Below, in pieces: positions 54,392 to 63,664 of a DNA stretch of 64,000 nt. Below the pieces are notes generated by a model, which did not search any database, had not been told where the DNA came from, and saw only the letters and a list, made by a program, of their open reading frames with translations. This stretch comes from Lachnospira pectinoschiza (GTDB lineage Bacteria; Bacillota; Clostridia; Lachnospirales; Lachnospiraceae). A program made the translations under genes and the position numbers. The stretch spans positions 248,001 through 312,000 of the forward strand of contig NZ_JAJCRR010000005.1 in assembly GCF_020564355.1 (NCBI RefSeq), given 5' to 3'. Position 1 is the first letter of the stretch. Each line of letters begins with the position of its first letter.

Positions 54392-56020
54392 ATGAAAAAT
54401 GAAACAAAGAAGCAGACATTTGACAGAAGTGCGGGGGTTCTGATGTCAATCAGCAGTCTGCCGTCCGATTACGGAATCGGAACAATGGGCAAAGCGGCAT
54501 ATGAATTTGCGGACTTTGTCAGAGCATGTAACCATAAGTACTGGCAGGTACTTCCAATCGGATCAACCACGTATGGCGACAGCCCGTATCAGTCCTATTC
54601 GGCATTCGCGGGTAATCCGTATTTTATAGACCTGGATATGCTCGCAGAAGACGGTTTATTGCTAAAAAGTGATATGCTGGCAGTTGACTGGGGTGACGGA
54701 AAAGTTCCGGTGCATATTTCAGAGGAAGAAGCCGGAAACGGAAACTTTACGCAGAATACCGATATCGGACTGGGTAATGAGTGTTATGTCAGCTATGAAA
54801 AAATGTATCAGAACCGTTTTGCGGTACTGCGAAAAGCATTTGAAAGCTATAAAGCGGTACGCAGTGAAAGCAAGGTAAAGCTTGCAGCAGGACTGCCGGA
54901 GTATAAAAAGTATGATAATTTCATACGGGATAATGCAGACTGGATTGAAAATTATGCGCTGTTTATGGCGGTTAAAGAGCATTTTAACGGTGTTGTGTGG
55001 TCGGAATGGGACGATGATATCCGTTTCCGTACCGAAGAAGGATTAAAAAAATACCGCAGTCTGCTCGCGGATGATATTGATTTCTGGATATTTGTTCAGT
55101 ATGAATTTGATAAGCAGTGGCAGAAGCTTAAAAATTATGTCAATAGTATTGGTGTTGAAATTATCGGAGATATTCCGATTTACATGGGCTATGACAGTGC
55201 CGATGTATGGGCAGAGTCGCAATATTTCCAGTTAAATGAAGACCGCCTGTGCGAAAAAGTGGCAGGTGTGCCGCCTGATGCCTTTTCGGATTTGGGACAG
55301 AAATGGGGTAATCCGCTCTACGACTGGGATACGCTGGAAAAAGATGATTTTTCGTGGTGGTATCGCCGGATGCACAAATCCGCACAGCTCTACGATGTCA
55401 TCCGCATTGACCATTTTATCGGCATTGTGAAATATTATACAATCCCTGCGGATATGCCGGATGCAAGACAGGGTGAATACTGCATGGGACCGGGAAAGAA
55501 ATTAACCGATGTCATCAACCGTGCAATCGGCGATAAAAAGATTATTGCGGAAGACTTAGGTGTATCGGTACCGGAGGTCAATGAACTCTTAGAAGAAAAT
55601 AACTATCCGGGAATGAAAGTACTGGAATTTGCGTTTGGCGGCGACAGAAAGAATCCGCATCTTCCACATAATTACACGCAGAATTGTGTGGTTTACGGCG
55701 GAACGCATGACAATGAAACATTGATGGGCTATTTTATCGAGCATCCGGACTGGGAACTCGGTTATGCGTATGACTATCTGGATACAAGGGATAAAGAACG
55801 TATGGTAGATCAGGTGTTCCGTGCCGCTTACGGCAGTGTTGCCAATCTTGTCATCTTTGCGGTGCAGGATATTTTAAAGCTTGGCAACTGGGCACGCATG
55901 AATACGCCGTCCACACTTGGCACGAACTGGAAGTGGCGTATGAAAAAAGGCGAATTAAATGACAGTCATATCAAAGATATGCGCTATCTGGCGAGTGTCT
56001 TTGGCAGAGAGAACAGCTGA
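54392..56020 (+). CDS. malQ: 4-alpha-glucanotransferase (amylomaltase, GH77)
   Basis: Disproportionates maltooligosaccharides in glycogen or maltodextrin metabolism. The 542 residues include the catalytic segments VIRIDHFIG (nucleophile Asp), IIAEDLG (acid/base Glu) and GTHDNETLMGYF (stabilising Asp), the GH77 triad in order. Start: tandem ATGs at 54389 and 54392; 54392 is 7 nt after GGAGGT. No other carbohydrate genes are near, and it begins ~40 bp after cheW. A terminator follows. Confidence 0.95.
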   Translation: MKNETKKQTFDRSAGVLMSISSLPSDYGIGTMGKAAYEFADFVRACNHKYWQVLPIGSTTYGDSPYQSYSAFAGNPYFIDLDMLAEDGLLLKSDMLAVDWGDGKVPVHISEEEAGNGNFTQNTDIGLGNECYVSYEKMYQNRFAVLRKAFESYKAVRSESKVKLAAGLPEYKKYDNFIRDNADWIENYALFMAVKEHFNGVVWSEWDDDIRFRTEEGLKKYRSLLADDIDFWIFVQYEFDKQWQKLKNYVNSIGVEIIGDIPIYMGYDSADVWAESQYFQLNEDRLCEKVAGVPPDAFSDLGQKWGNPLYDWDTLEKDDFSWWYRRMHKSAQLYDVIRIDHFIGIVKYYTIPADMPDARQGEYCMGPGKKLTDVINRAIGDKKIIAEDLGVSVPEVNELLEENNYPGMKVLEFAFGGDRKNPHLPHNYTQNCVVYGGTHDNETLMGYFIEHPDWELGYAYDYLDTRDKERMVDQVFRAAYGSVANLVIFAVQDILKLGNWARMNTPSTLGTNWKWRMKKGELNDSHIKDMRYLASVFGRENS

Positions 56021-56094
56021 CAATCAGTACGGTACATGGAATGTTGTCAACGGACACGTAGAGTAGCAAATTGGCAGCTGCCATAAGATAAAAA

Positions 56095-56155
56095 GAACAG
56101 TTTCACACTGATAAGGGGATATTAAATATGCCCGGCAGTGAAACTGTTCTTTTTT
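56095..56155 (+). terminator. Terminator after malQ
   Basis: GAACAGTTTCAC (56095-56106) pairs perfectly with GTGAAACTGTTC (56138-56149), long loop, then six T. Confidence 0.85.
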
Positions 56156-56194
56156 GTATGTTCAAAAAATGATAACCGTGTTGGTATTTTTTTC

Positions 56195-56223
56195 TTGCAT
56201 TTATCAGTAGAGTATGTTACTAT
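56195..56223 (+). promoter_or_regulatory. Promoter of the ACT-hom cluster
   Basis: TTGCAT at 56195-56200, 17 bp, TACTAT at 56218-56223. Confidence 0.6.
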
Positions 56224-56313
56224 TCTTTGCGGGGAATACAGTTGTCTTTTATGCGCGAACACTGAAAAACACTTGTATTTCCTACACAGACACAAACAAT
56301 AAGATGGTGGATT

Positions 56314-56754
56314 ATGGACGAAAATATTAAATATTATGTTGTAAAGCAGAAAGCACTGCCGGAGGTTCTGTTAAAAGTTGCACAGGCAAACCGGCTTATT
56401 GAAACAAAGGGGATTTCTGTTGCGGATGCCACAGAACAGGTTGGTATCAGCAGAAGTTCTTATTACAAATATAAAGAAGATATTTTTCCATTCCGTGATA
56501 ACGTGAAAGGAAAAACAATCACATTTGTCCTTTCAATGGACGATGAACCGGGATTGTTGTCACTGGTGTTGAAAAAAGTTGCAGAATTTCATGCAAATAT
56601 TTTAACAATTCATCAGACTATACCGGTAAACGGCGTCGCATCGCTGACATTGAGTGTGGATATTCTGCCAAGCACCGGAGATTCTTCAAAGATGATTGAG
56701 GAGATTGAACAGCTTCCGGGTGTGCGGTATTTAAAAATATTAAGTCGCGAATAG
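56314..56754 (+). CDS. ACT-domain regulator-like protein (PheB/UPF0735 type)
   Basis: A 146-residue protein: an N-terminal helix-turn-helix-like part (ETKGISVADATEQVGISRSS, YYKYKEDIFPF) and a C-terminal ACT domain (~65-146, SMDDEPGLLSLVLKKVAEFH) that binds an amino acid. It leads the cluster with hom, an ApgM-like gene and lysC, so threonine, lysine or homoserine is a likely ligand. Only a weak Shine-Dalgarno-like run (AAGATGG) precedes the ATG. Whether it acts on DNA, RNA or an enzyme is unknown. Confidence 0.8.
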   Translation: MDENIKYYVVKQKALPEVLLKVAQANRLIETKGISVADATEQVGISRSSYYKYKEDIFPFRDNVKGKTITFVLSMDDEPGLLSLVLKKVAEFHANILTIHQTIPVNGVASLTLSVDILPSTGDSSKMIEEIEQLPGVRYLKILSRE

Positions 56755-56769
56755 GAAAGGGTAGAGACG

Positions 56770-57987
56770 ATGGCAAAAATTGCAGTATTAGGTTATGGAA
56801 CAGTCGGTTCAGGTGTTGTTGAAGTACTTGAAACCAACAAAAATTCAATTGAAAAACGTGCAGGAGAAGGCATTGAGGTAAAATATGTCCTCGATTTAAG
56901 AGATTTTCCGGGCGACCCGGTTCAGGAAAAGATTGTACATGATGTAGACATCATTATTCAGGATAAAGAAATTGATGTTGTTGTTGAAGTTATGGGCGGC
57001 ATTGAACCGGCATTTACATTTGTAAAAAAAGCACTGGAAGCCGGAAAGAGTGTCTGTACTTCCAATAAGGCACTGGTTGCGGAACACGGACCGGAGCTGC
57101 TTGCAATGGCAAAGGAAAGAAACTTAAACTTCATGTTTGAAGCATCTGTCGGCGGAGGTATTCCGATTATCCGTCCGTTAAACCAGTCACTCACAGCTGA
57201 TGAGATTACACAGATTACCGGTATTTTAAACGGAACAACCAACTACATTTTAACAAAGATGAGCCAGGAAGGCAGTTCTTATGAAGATGTATTAAAGGAA
57301 GCACAGGATTTAGGCTATGCGGAGCGCAATCCGGAAGCGGATGTGGAAGGCTATGATACCTGCCGTAAGATTGCGATTCTGACATCGCTTGCATTCGGTT
57401 CAACCGTAAAGTTTGAAGAAATCCAGACAGAAGGCATTACAAAGATTTCAACAGCCGATTTTGCATATGCGGAAAAGCTTGGCTGTGTTGTCAAACTGCT
57501 TGCAACAAGCTTTAAGAAAGATGAAAAGGTTTATGCGATTACAGCACCGTTTTTAATTGATGCTACACATCCGCTCTATAATGTCAATGACGTCTTAAAC
57601 GGCATTTATATTCATGGAAATGTCATTGGTGACGTGATGTTCTTCGGAGCAGGTGCAGGAAAGCTTCCGACAGCCAGTGCGGTTGTTGCGGATGTTGTAG
57701 ACTGCGTAAAGCATAAGGGCAGAAATGTCATGACACTCTGGAGCTATGAAAAGTTAGAACTTGGCAGTGCAATGGAAGTAGAACGCACTTTCTTTGTAAG
57801 AATTAAAGACAGAGCGGCGCTTGAAAAAGCAAAAGAAGCATTCCACGCAGTACAGACAGTTACGGTAGACGGACTGGATGATGAATTTGGTCTTGTAACA
57901 GCCAATATGACAGAACAGGCATTTGCACAGGCAGCAGCACAGTTTGATGTTGCCGGCAGAATCCGTTTTGATAAAACAACCATTTAA
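56770..57987 (+). CDS. hom: Homoserine dehydrogenase
   Basis: Reduces aspartate semialdehyde to homoserine. The 405 residues start AVLGYGTVGSGVVEVLETNK (NAD(P)-binding GxGxxG), then TSNKALVAEHGPEL with the catalytic Lys (~104), GGGIPIIRPL and a central substrate domain (~140-310). The C-terminal ~85 residues look like a short ACT domain, allowing feedback. AAAGGG precedes the ATG 15 bp after the ACT gene. lysC lies two genes downstream. Confidence 0.95.
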   Translation: MAKIAVLGYGTVGSGVVEVLETNKNSIEKRAGEGIEVKYVLDLRDFPGDPVQEKIVHDVDIIIQDKEIDVVVEVMGGIEPAFTFVKKALEAGKSVCTSNKALVAEHGPELLAMAKERNLNFMFEASVGGGIPIIRPLNQSLTADEITQITGILNGTTNYILTKMSQEGSSYEDVLKEAQDLGYAERNPEADVEGYDTCRKIAILTSLAFGSTVKFEEIQTEGITKISTADFAYAEKLGCVVKLLATSFKKDEKVYAITAPFLIDATHPLYNVNDVLNGIYIHGNVIGDVMFFGAGAGKLPTASAVVADVVDCVKHKGRNVMTLWSYEKLELGSAMEVERTFFVRIKDRAALEKAKEAFHAVQTVTVDGLDDEFGLVTANMTEQAFAQAAAQFDVAGRIRFDKTTI

Positions 57988-58040
57988 AACAAAAAACTGA
58001 CGGTTACAGTAAATGAGAAGGAAATGAGGAAAAGAAAATC

Positions 58041-59243
58041 ATGAAGTATTTAATCGTTTTAGGCGATGGAATGGCAGATAAGAATATTCCTGAACTTGAC
58101 AACCGTACACCCCTTGACTATGCAGACACGCCGGCAATGGATAAGTATTCAAAATTATCCGAAATCGGCATGGTGCGCACCGTACCGGAAGGTATGGCAC
58201 CGGGAAGTGATACGGCAAATCTTTCTGTATTGGGCTACAATCCGAGAGAATATTATACGGGACGTTCTCCACTCGAAGCGTTAAGCATCGGTGTGGATAT
58301 GAAACCGACCGATGTGGCACTGCGCTGTAATATCGTTACGGTATCCACAGACGACCTTCCATATGAAGAAAAAACGATTATTGACCACAGTTCAAGCGAA
58401 ATCTCAACAGAAGATGCGGCTGTATTACTGGAAGCGGTCCGTAAAGAATTAGAAACGGATATTTATAAATTCTATGTTGGAACAAGCTACAGACATTTAA
58501 CCATCTGGGACAAGGGTGAAGTTGTAGAACTGACACCGCCGCATGATGTACTTGGACAGGTCATCGGACAGTATCTGCCAAAGACAGAAGCGCTGCGTGA
58601 AATGATGAAGAAAAGCTATGACATTTTATCAAATCACCCAATCAATGTAGAACGCATGAAAAAGGGCTTAAATCCTGCCAATTCCATCTGGTTCTGGGGT
58701 GCAGGCACACGTCCGGCACTGGCACCGTTTGTTGAAAAGACGGGACATACCGGTGCAATGATTTCTGCGGTAGATTTATTAAAGGGGATTGCAGTCGGCG
58801 CGGATATGAAGGTTGTTGAGGTAGAAGGCGCAAATGGCGGACTCGATACCAATTATGAAGGAAAAGCCGATGCAGCAGTAGAAGCACTGTTAAAAGATGA
58901 TTTGGATTTTGCATACATTCATCTGGAAGCCCCGGACGAAATGGGACATCAGGGCAGCTTTGAGCGCAAGGTGCAGGCAATCGAAAATCTCGACAAGCGC
59001 ATTATTAAGCGTGTGACAGAGCAGTTAGAAGCGGCAGGAACGGATTTCAGAATGTTAGTTCTTCCGGACCATCCGACACCGGTAGCCATCAGAACCCATG
59101 TATCAGACCCGGTTCCGTATATGCTCTATGACAGCACAAACAAGCAGAGCCACACATGGAATTACAATGAAAAAGAGGCGCAGGAAAGCGGCAATTATAT
59201 CGACAAAGGATATACAATCATCAATCATTTATTTGAAAAATAA
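58041..59243 (+). CDS. ApgM-like protein, proposed homoserine kinase analogue
   Basis: The 400-residue chain belongs to the cofactor-independent phosphoglycerate mutase ApgM superfamily (alkaline phosphatase fold): YLIVLGDGMADKNIPELDNR, the metal Asp/Ser region PGSDTANLSVLGYNP, and AYIHLEAPDEMGHQGSFE. A branch of this family located with threonine genes has been proposed to replace homoserine kinase (ThrB). The placement between hom and lysC, with no thrB in the window, fits that branch. A true glycolytic mutase remains possible. Starts with ATG after AATGAGGAAA. Confidence 0.82.
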   Translation: MKYLIVLGDGMADKNIPELDNRTPLDYADTPAMDKYSKLSEIGMVRTVPEGMAPGSDTANLSVLGYNPREYYTGRSPLEALSIGVDMKPTDVALRCNIVTVSTDDLPYEEKTIIDHSSSEISTEDAAVLLEAVRKELETDIYKFYVGTSYRHLTIWDKGEVVELTPPHDVLGQVIGQYLPKTEALREMMKKSYDILSNHPINVERMKKGLNPANSIWFWGAGTRPALAPFVEKTGHTGAMISAVDLLKGIAVGADMKVVEVEGANGGLDTNYEGKADAAVEALLKDDLDFAYIHLEAPDEMGHQGSFERKVQAIENLDKRIIKRVTEQLEAAGTDFRMLVLPDHPTPVAIRTHVSDPVPYMLYDSTNKQSHTWNYNEKEAQESGNYIDKGYTIINHLFEK

Positions 59244-59266
59244 CAGAGAAAGGCAGTTACATAAAA

Positions 59267-60583
59267 ATGGTAAAAGTAGTTAAATTTGGCGGAAGTTCAT
59301 TAGCAAGTGCAGAGCAGTTTAAGAAGGTTGGCAACATTATCCGTGCCGAAGAGAGCAGAAGATATGTTGTGCCGTCTGCACCGGGAAAGCGTTTTTCAGA
59401 GGATACGAAAGTAACGGATATGCTCTACAAATGCTATGCCGAAGCAGAAGAAGGCAAAAATTTTGATAAATCCTTAAAGGCAATCAAGGAACGTTACAAC
59501 GAAATCATCAAGGGGCTCGGCTTAAAGCTTTCCTTAGAAGAACAGTTTGAAACAATTAAGAAGCAGTTTGCTGCAAAGGCCGGCAAGGACTATGCAGCTT
59601 CCCGCGGTGAATATTTAAACGGTATCATCATGGCAAATTACCTCGGCTATGAATTTATTGATGCAGCAACCGTAATCTGCTTTGATAAAAATGGTGAATT
59701 TGAATCTGAAAAAACCAATCAAGTGATGAGCGAACGTCTTGCAAATACAGAAAATGCCGTTATTCCGGGCTTCTACGGTGCAATGCCAAACGGTCAGGTA
59801 AAGACATTTTCAAGAGGCGGTTCCGATGTAACCGGTTCTATCGTGGCAAGAGCTTTAAAGGCAGATGTATATGAAAACTGGACAGATGTTTCCGGTTTCC
59901 TTGTAGCAGATCCAAGAATCGTAGAAAATCCAAAGCCGATTGCGATTATTACTTATAAGGAATTAAGAGAATTATCTTACATGGGTGCTTCCGTATTACA
60001 CGAATCCGCAATCTTCCCGGTAAGAAAAGAAGGAATTCCGATTAATATCCGCAACACCAATGCACCGGAAGATAAGGGTACAATGATTGTAGAAACGACC
60101 TGCAGTATCCCGGAATGTATCATTACAGGTATTGCAGGAAAGAAGGGCTTTGTAGCAATCAACATTGATAAGGATATGATGAACTCTGAAATCGGTTTCG
60201 GTAGAAAAGTACTTCAGGTATTTGAAGATAACGGTATTTCATTTGAGCATATGCCGTCAGGAATCGACACCATGACAGTCATTGTACATCAGGATGAATT
60301 TGTGGAAAAAGAACAGAAGGTGCTTGCAGAACTGCACAGAGCCGTGAATCCGGACAGCATTGAATTAGAGTCAAACCTCGCATTAATCGCTGTTGTGGGA
60401 CGCGGTATGAAAAACAGTGTCGGTAATGCAGCAAATGTAATTTCTGCACTGTCCAATGCGAAGATTAATGTTAAAATGATTGATCAGGGATCAAGCGAAT
60501 TAAATATTATCGTCGGTGTAAGAAACCGCTACTTTGAAGCGGCAATCCGCGCAATCTATGATGTATTTATTCCACAGAAGTAA
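59267..60583 (+). CDS. lysC: Aspartate kinase
   Basis: First enzyme of the lysine/threonine/methionine branch. The 438 residues open KVVKFGGSSLASAEQFKKVG (kinase motif KFGGSS), contain FSRGGSDVTGSIVARALKAD, and end in two ACT domains (~285-438, with VGRGMKNSVGNAANVISALS) for feedback inhibition. GAGAAAGG precedes the ATG. Monofunctional, so homoserine is made by the separate hom product. Ends at a strong terminator shared with the next, convergent gene. Confidence 0.95.
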   Translation: MVKVVKFGGSSLASAEQFKKVGNIIRAEESRRYVVPSAPGKRFSEDTKVTDMLYKCYAEAEEGKNFDKSLKAIKERYNEIIKGLGLKLSLEEQFETIKKQFAAKAGKDYAASRGEYLNGIIMANYLGYEFIDAATVICFDKNGEFESEKTNQVMSERLANTENAVIPGFYGAMPNGQVKTFSRGGSDVTGSIVARALKADVYENWTDVSGFLVADPRIVENPKPIAIITYKELRELSYMGASVLHESAIFPVRKEGIPINIRNTNAPEDKGTMIVETTCSIPECIITGIAGKKGFVAINIDKDMMNSEIGFGRKVLQVFEDNGISFEHMPSGIDTMTVIVHQDEFVEKEQKVLAELHRAVNPDSIELESNLALIAVVGRGMKNSVGNAANVISALSNAKINVKMIDQGSSELNIIVGVRNRYFEAAIRAIYDVFIPQK

Positions 60584-60595
60584 AAAATAAAGAAA

Positions 60596-60662
60596 AAACG
60601 GCAGTTTTTGCAAAGCTGGTGTAGCGGAGTAATCCAATACAGATTTGCAGAAACTGCCGTTT
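60596..60662. terminator. Bidirectional terminator between lysC and the DUF4190-like gene
   Basis: AAACGGCAGTTTTTGCAAA (60596-60614) pairs with TTTGCAGAAACTGCCGTTT (60644-60662) with one mismatch, A-rich before and T-containing after, between convergent genes. Confidence 0.85.
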
Positions 60663-60676
60663 GTTATTGATGCTGC

Positions 60677-61099
60677 CTATGCACGTGGCTCGACAGCATA
60701 GACGGACATATATTCCTGCATATAATTTATTAAACTTGGGTCATGCAGAATGGAAAGCATCATAACAAAGAAAAATAACATTAAAACAATGCCGGAAATG
60801 CCAAGACATAAACCAGCAATCGCTTTTCCTTCAAAACGTCCAATGCGGCTGCGGGAAAGGATTGCCAGTACAATTGCTGAAATCGTACATGGCAGACTGA
60901 TGTAATACACTATGGAAGTCACACAGCCTGCAATGGCTAAAATCAGTGAAAAAGTCGCAAGCTTATCCTTTGGTTTAGTCGGCGGCACCGGATAGTAATT
61001 ATTAAAATAATTCTGATTCGGATGCTGGTTTCCATTTATATTCTGATTTTGATTTGTATTGTTATTGTCATTCCAGTTATTCGGGTCGTAATTATCCAT
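60677..61099 (-). CDS. Small membrane protein with Asn-rich N-terminus (DUF4190-like)
   Basis: A 140-residue protein. Residues 1-45 are mostly Asn, Asp, Gln and Pro (MDNYDPNNWNDNNNTNQNQN), then two hydrophobic helices (~50-75 and 95-120) separated by a basic loop SRSRIGRFEGKAIAGLCLG, the pattern of DUF4190 proteins. ATG 61099 follows AAGGAGG at 5 nt; a longer frame starts inside that site's upstream region. No neighbours in the same direction. Function unknown. Confidence 0.75.
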   Translation of the reverse strand: MDNYDPNNWNDNNNTNQNQNINGNQHPNQNYFNNYYPVPPTKPKDKLATFSLILAIAGCVTSIVYYISLPCTISAIVLAILSRSRIGRFEGKAIAGLCLGISGIVLMLFFFVMMLSILHDPSLINYMQEYMSVYAVEPRA

Positions 61100-61259
61100 G
61101 AAATCCTCCTTAATTTGCATATATTTATGATATTGGAGTCGAAACCCCTGATAATAATACCTGCGGATTGTTCCGTGCTTTGCATTTTTGCAATTATTGG
61201 TATCATTTTATAATCTTATCATAAGGTATGATGGATTGCAAATCAGCCGCAGCTCAAAG

Positions 61260-61288
61260 TTGCGAAACCTCTCCCAAACTGGTATAAT
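61260..61288 (+). promoter_or_regulatory. Promoter of tex
   Basis: TTGCGA at 61260-61265, 17 bp ending TGG, TATAAT at 61283-61288; ATG follows ~48 bp later. Confidence 0.7.
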
Positions 61289-61335
61289 AATAAGAATTCA
61301 GAAAAAAAGGGAAGAAAAAGGAGAACGTCACACGA

Positions 61336-63609
61336 ATGGACATTATCAAGAAGATAGCAGAAGAATTACAGATAAAGGCAACACAGGCGGAAGCCGCTGT
61401 CAGGCTGATTGACGAGGGTTGTACGATTCCGTTTATTGCAAGATACCGTAAAGAAGCAACAGGCGCATTAAATGATGAGCAGTTAAGAAATTTAGATGAA
61501 AGACTGCGTTACCTGCGCAATCTTGAAGATAGAAAAGAACAGGTAATCGCAAGCATTGAAGAACAGGGGAAATTAACAGACGAGTTAAAGCAGCAGATTC
61601 TGGCGGCAGAAACAATGGTACTCGTAGAGGATTTATATCGTCCATATAAGCAGAAAAGAAGAACAAGAGCGACAATTGCCAAAGAAAAAGGCTTAGAACC
61701 GCTGGCAGAATTTATTTTACAGCAAAATACCGACAAGCCGTTAGAGGAGGAAGCCGCCAAGTACATCAGTACGGAAGAAGGAAAAGAAGTAGCCGATGCC
61801 AAAGCGGCAATTGCGGGTGCAATGGATATTATTGCAGAGCAGATTTCCGATGTGGCAGACTACAGAACATATATCCGTGATATTACAATGAAAGAGGGGA
61901 AACTCATTTCTATTGCCAAAGATGAAAAAGCAGAATCGGTTTATGAAACCTACTATGACTACAATGAAAGCTTAAGCACCGTTCCGGGACACAGAATCCT
62001 TGCGATTAACCGTGGTGAAGCGGAAAAGTTTTTAACGGTCAAGATTGAGGCACCGGAAGAACGCATTTTAAGATATCTGGAAAAACAGGTGCTGACATCG
62101 GAAAATGAATTTACAGCGCCGGTATTAAAAGCAACAATCGCAGATGCGTATGACAGACTGATCGCACCGGCAATCGAGCGTGAAATTCGCAGCAGTCTGA
62201 CGGAAAAAGCAGAAGATGGCGCAATCAAAGTATTCGGCAAAAACTTAGAACAGCTTTTATTACAGCCACCGATTGCAGGAAAAGTCGTACTCGGCTGGGA
62301 CCCGGCATTCCGTACAGGCTGTAAGCTTGCTGTGGTGGATGCAACGGGAAAGGTGCTGGATACAAAGGTCATCTATCCGACAGAGCCGCACAATAAGGTT
62401 GAAGAATCCAAGCGTGAAGTAAAAAAACTCATTGACAAATATCATGTAACGCTTATTTCCTGCGGGAACGGAACGGCTTCCAGAGAATCCGAAAAAATTA
62501 TTGCGGACATGATTAAAGAAATGAATTTAAACGATGTGGATTACATCATTACCAATGAAGCCGGTGCTTCCGTATATTCGGCAAGTAAGCTGGCAACAGA
62601 GGAATTTCCTGATTTTGACGTAGCACAGCGTAGTGCGGTATCCATTGCAAGACGTGTGCAGGACCCGCTGGCAGAGCTTGTAAAGATTGAACCGAAGTCG
62701 ATTGGTGTGGGACAGTATCAGCATGATATGAATCAGAAAAAGTTAAGCGAAACCCTGACCGGTGTCGTAGAAGACAGTGTAAATAAAGTCGGTGTTGATT
62801 TAAATACAGCATCCGCTTCATTATTGGAATACATTTCAGGTATTTCCAAGGCAGTTGCAAAAAATATTGTAGACTACCGTGAAACTAACGGTAGATTTAC
62901 GAACAGAAAGCAGCTGTTAAAGGTGGCAAAGTTAGGACCAAAGGCATTTGAACAGTGTGCGGGCTTTATGCGCATTACAGGCGGTGACAATCCGTTAGAT
63001 GCAACAAGTGTCCACCCGGAAAGCTACGAAGCAGCAAAGAAGCTGCTGGCGTTAATGGGGTATGACAGCAATTCCATTACTTCCGGTGAATTAATTGGTT
63101 TAAGAAGCAAAGTTCACAATTTAAAAGAACTCTCCGAAAAGCTTGAAATCGGTGAAATGACCTTAGAGGATATTATCAAGGAACTTGAAAAGCCGGGACG
63201 TGACCCAAGAGAAGAAATGCCAAAGCCGATTTTACGCAAAGATGTCTTAGAAATGAAAGACTTGCAGCCGGGCATGATTTTAAAGGGAACGGTAAGAAAT
63301 GTCATTGATTTTGGTGCATTTGTAGACATTGGTGTACATCAGGACGGACTGGTACACATTTCACAGATGAGAAGTGACAGACGTGTCGAACATCCGTTAG
63401 ACGTTGTCAGTGTCGGTGATATCGTAGATGTCCGTGTAATTGAAGTGGATGCCAATAAAGGCAGAATTGCACTTTCTATGATTTTGGATGAAAAAGAAGC
63501 GCAGAATAAAAAGATAAGCAGACCGGCAAAAGACCGCCGGACAAAAAAGGACCGTCCGAAAAAACAGGAAGGACTGAATCTGAGCGGATTGTCAAAATTT
63601 ATGCACTAA
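61336..63609 (+). CDS. tex: Tex family RNA-binding transcription accessory protein
   Basis: A 757-residue protein with the Tex layout: helical N-terminal region (KIAEELQIKATQAEAAVRLI; FIARYRKEATGALND), a YqgF/RNase H-like domain from ~316 (GWDPAFRTGCKLAVVDATGK), a helix-hairpin-helix region (~490-560, ASLLEYISGISKAVAKNIVD), and a C-terminal S1 RNA-binding domain (~646-715, GTVRNVIDFGAFVDIGVHQD). It ends in a basic tail rich in Lys and Arg. Tex affects transcription and stress tolerance in other bacteria; mechanism unclear. AAAAAGGAG precedes the ATG. Confidence 0.93.
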   Translation: MDIIKKIAEELQIKATQAEAAVRLIDEGCTIPFIARYRKEATGALNDEQLRNLDERLRYLRNLEDRKEQVIASIEEQGKLTDELKQQILAAETMVLVEDLYRPYKQKRRTRATIAKEKGLEPLAEFILQQNTDKPLEEEAAKYISTEEGKEVADAKAAIAGAMDIIAEQISDVADYRTYIRDITMKEGKLISIAKDEKAESVYETYYDYNESLSTVPGHRILAINRGEAEKFLTVKIEAPEERILRYLEKQVLTSENEFTAPVLKATIADAYDRLIAPAIEREIRSSLTEKAEDGAIKVFGKNLEQLLLQPPIAGKVVLGWDPAFRTGCKLAVVDATGKVLDTKVIYPTEPHNKVEESKREVKKLIDKYHVTLISCGNGTASRESEKIIADMIKEMNLNDVDYIITNEAGASVYSASKLATEEFPDFDVAQRSAVSIARRVQDPLAELVKIEPKSIGVGQYQHDMNQKKLSETLTGVVEDSVNKVGVDLNTASASLLEYISGISKAVAKNIVDYRETNGRFTNRKQLLKVAKLGPKAFEQCAGFMRITGGDNPLDATSVHPESYEAAKKLLALMGYDSNSITSGELIGLRSKVHNLKELSEKLEIGEMTLEDIIKELEKPGRDPREEMPKPILRKDVLEMKDLQPGMILKGTVRNVIDFGAFVDIGVHQDGLVHISQMRSDRRVEHPLDVVSVGDIVDVRVIEVDANKGRIALSMILDEKEAQNKKISRPAKDRRTKKDRPKKQEGLNLSGLSKFMH

Positions 63610-63664
63610 AAAAGAGTAAAGATTGTCCGGATAATGCCGGGGCTGAATTAAGAAAGGAAAAGTT

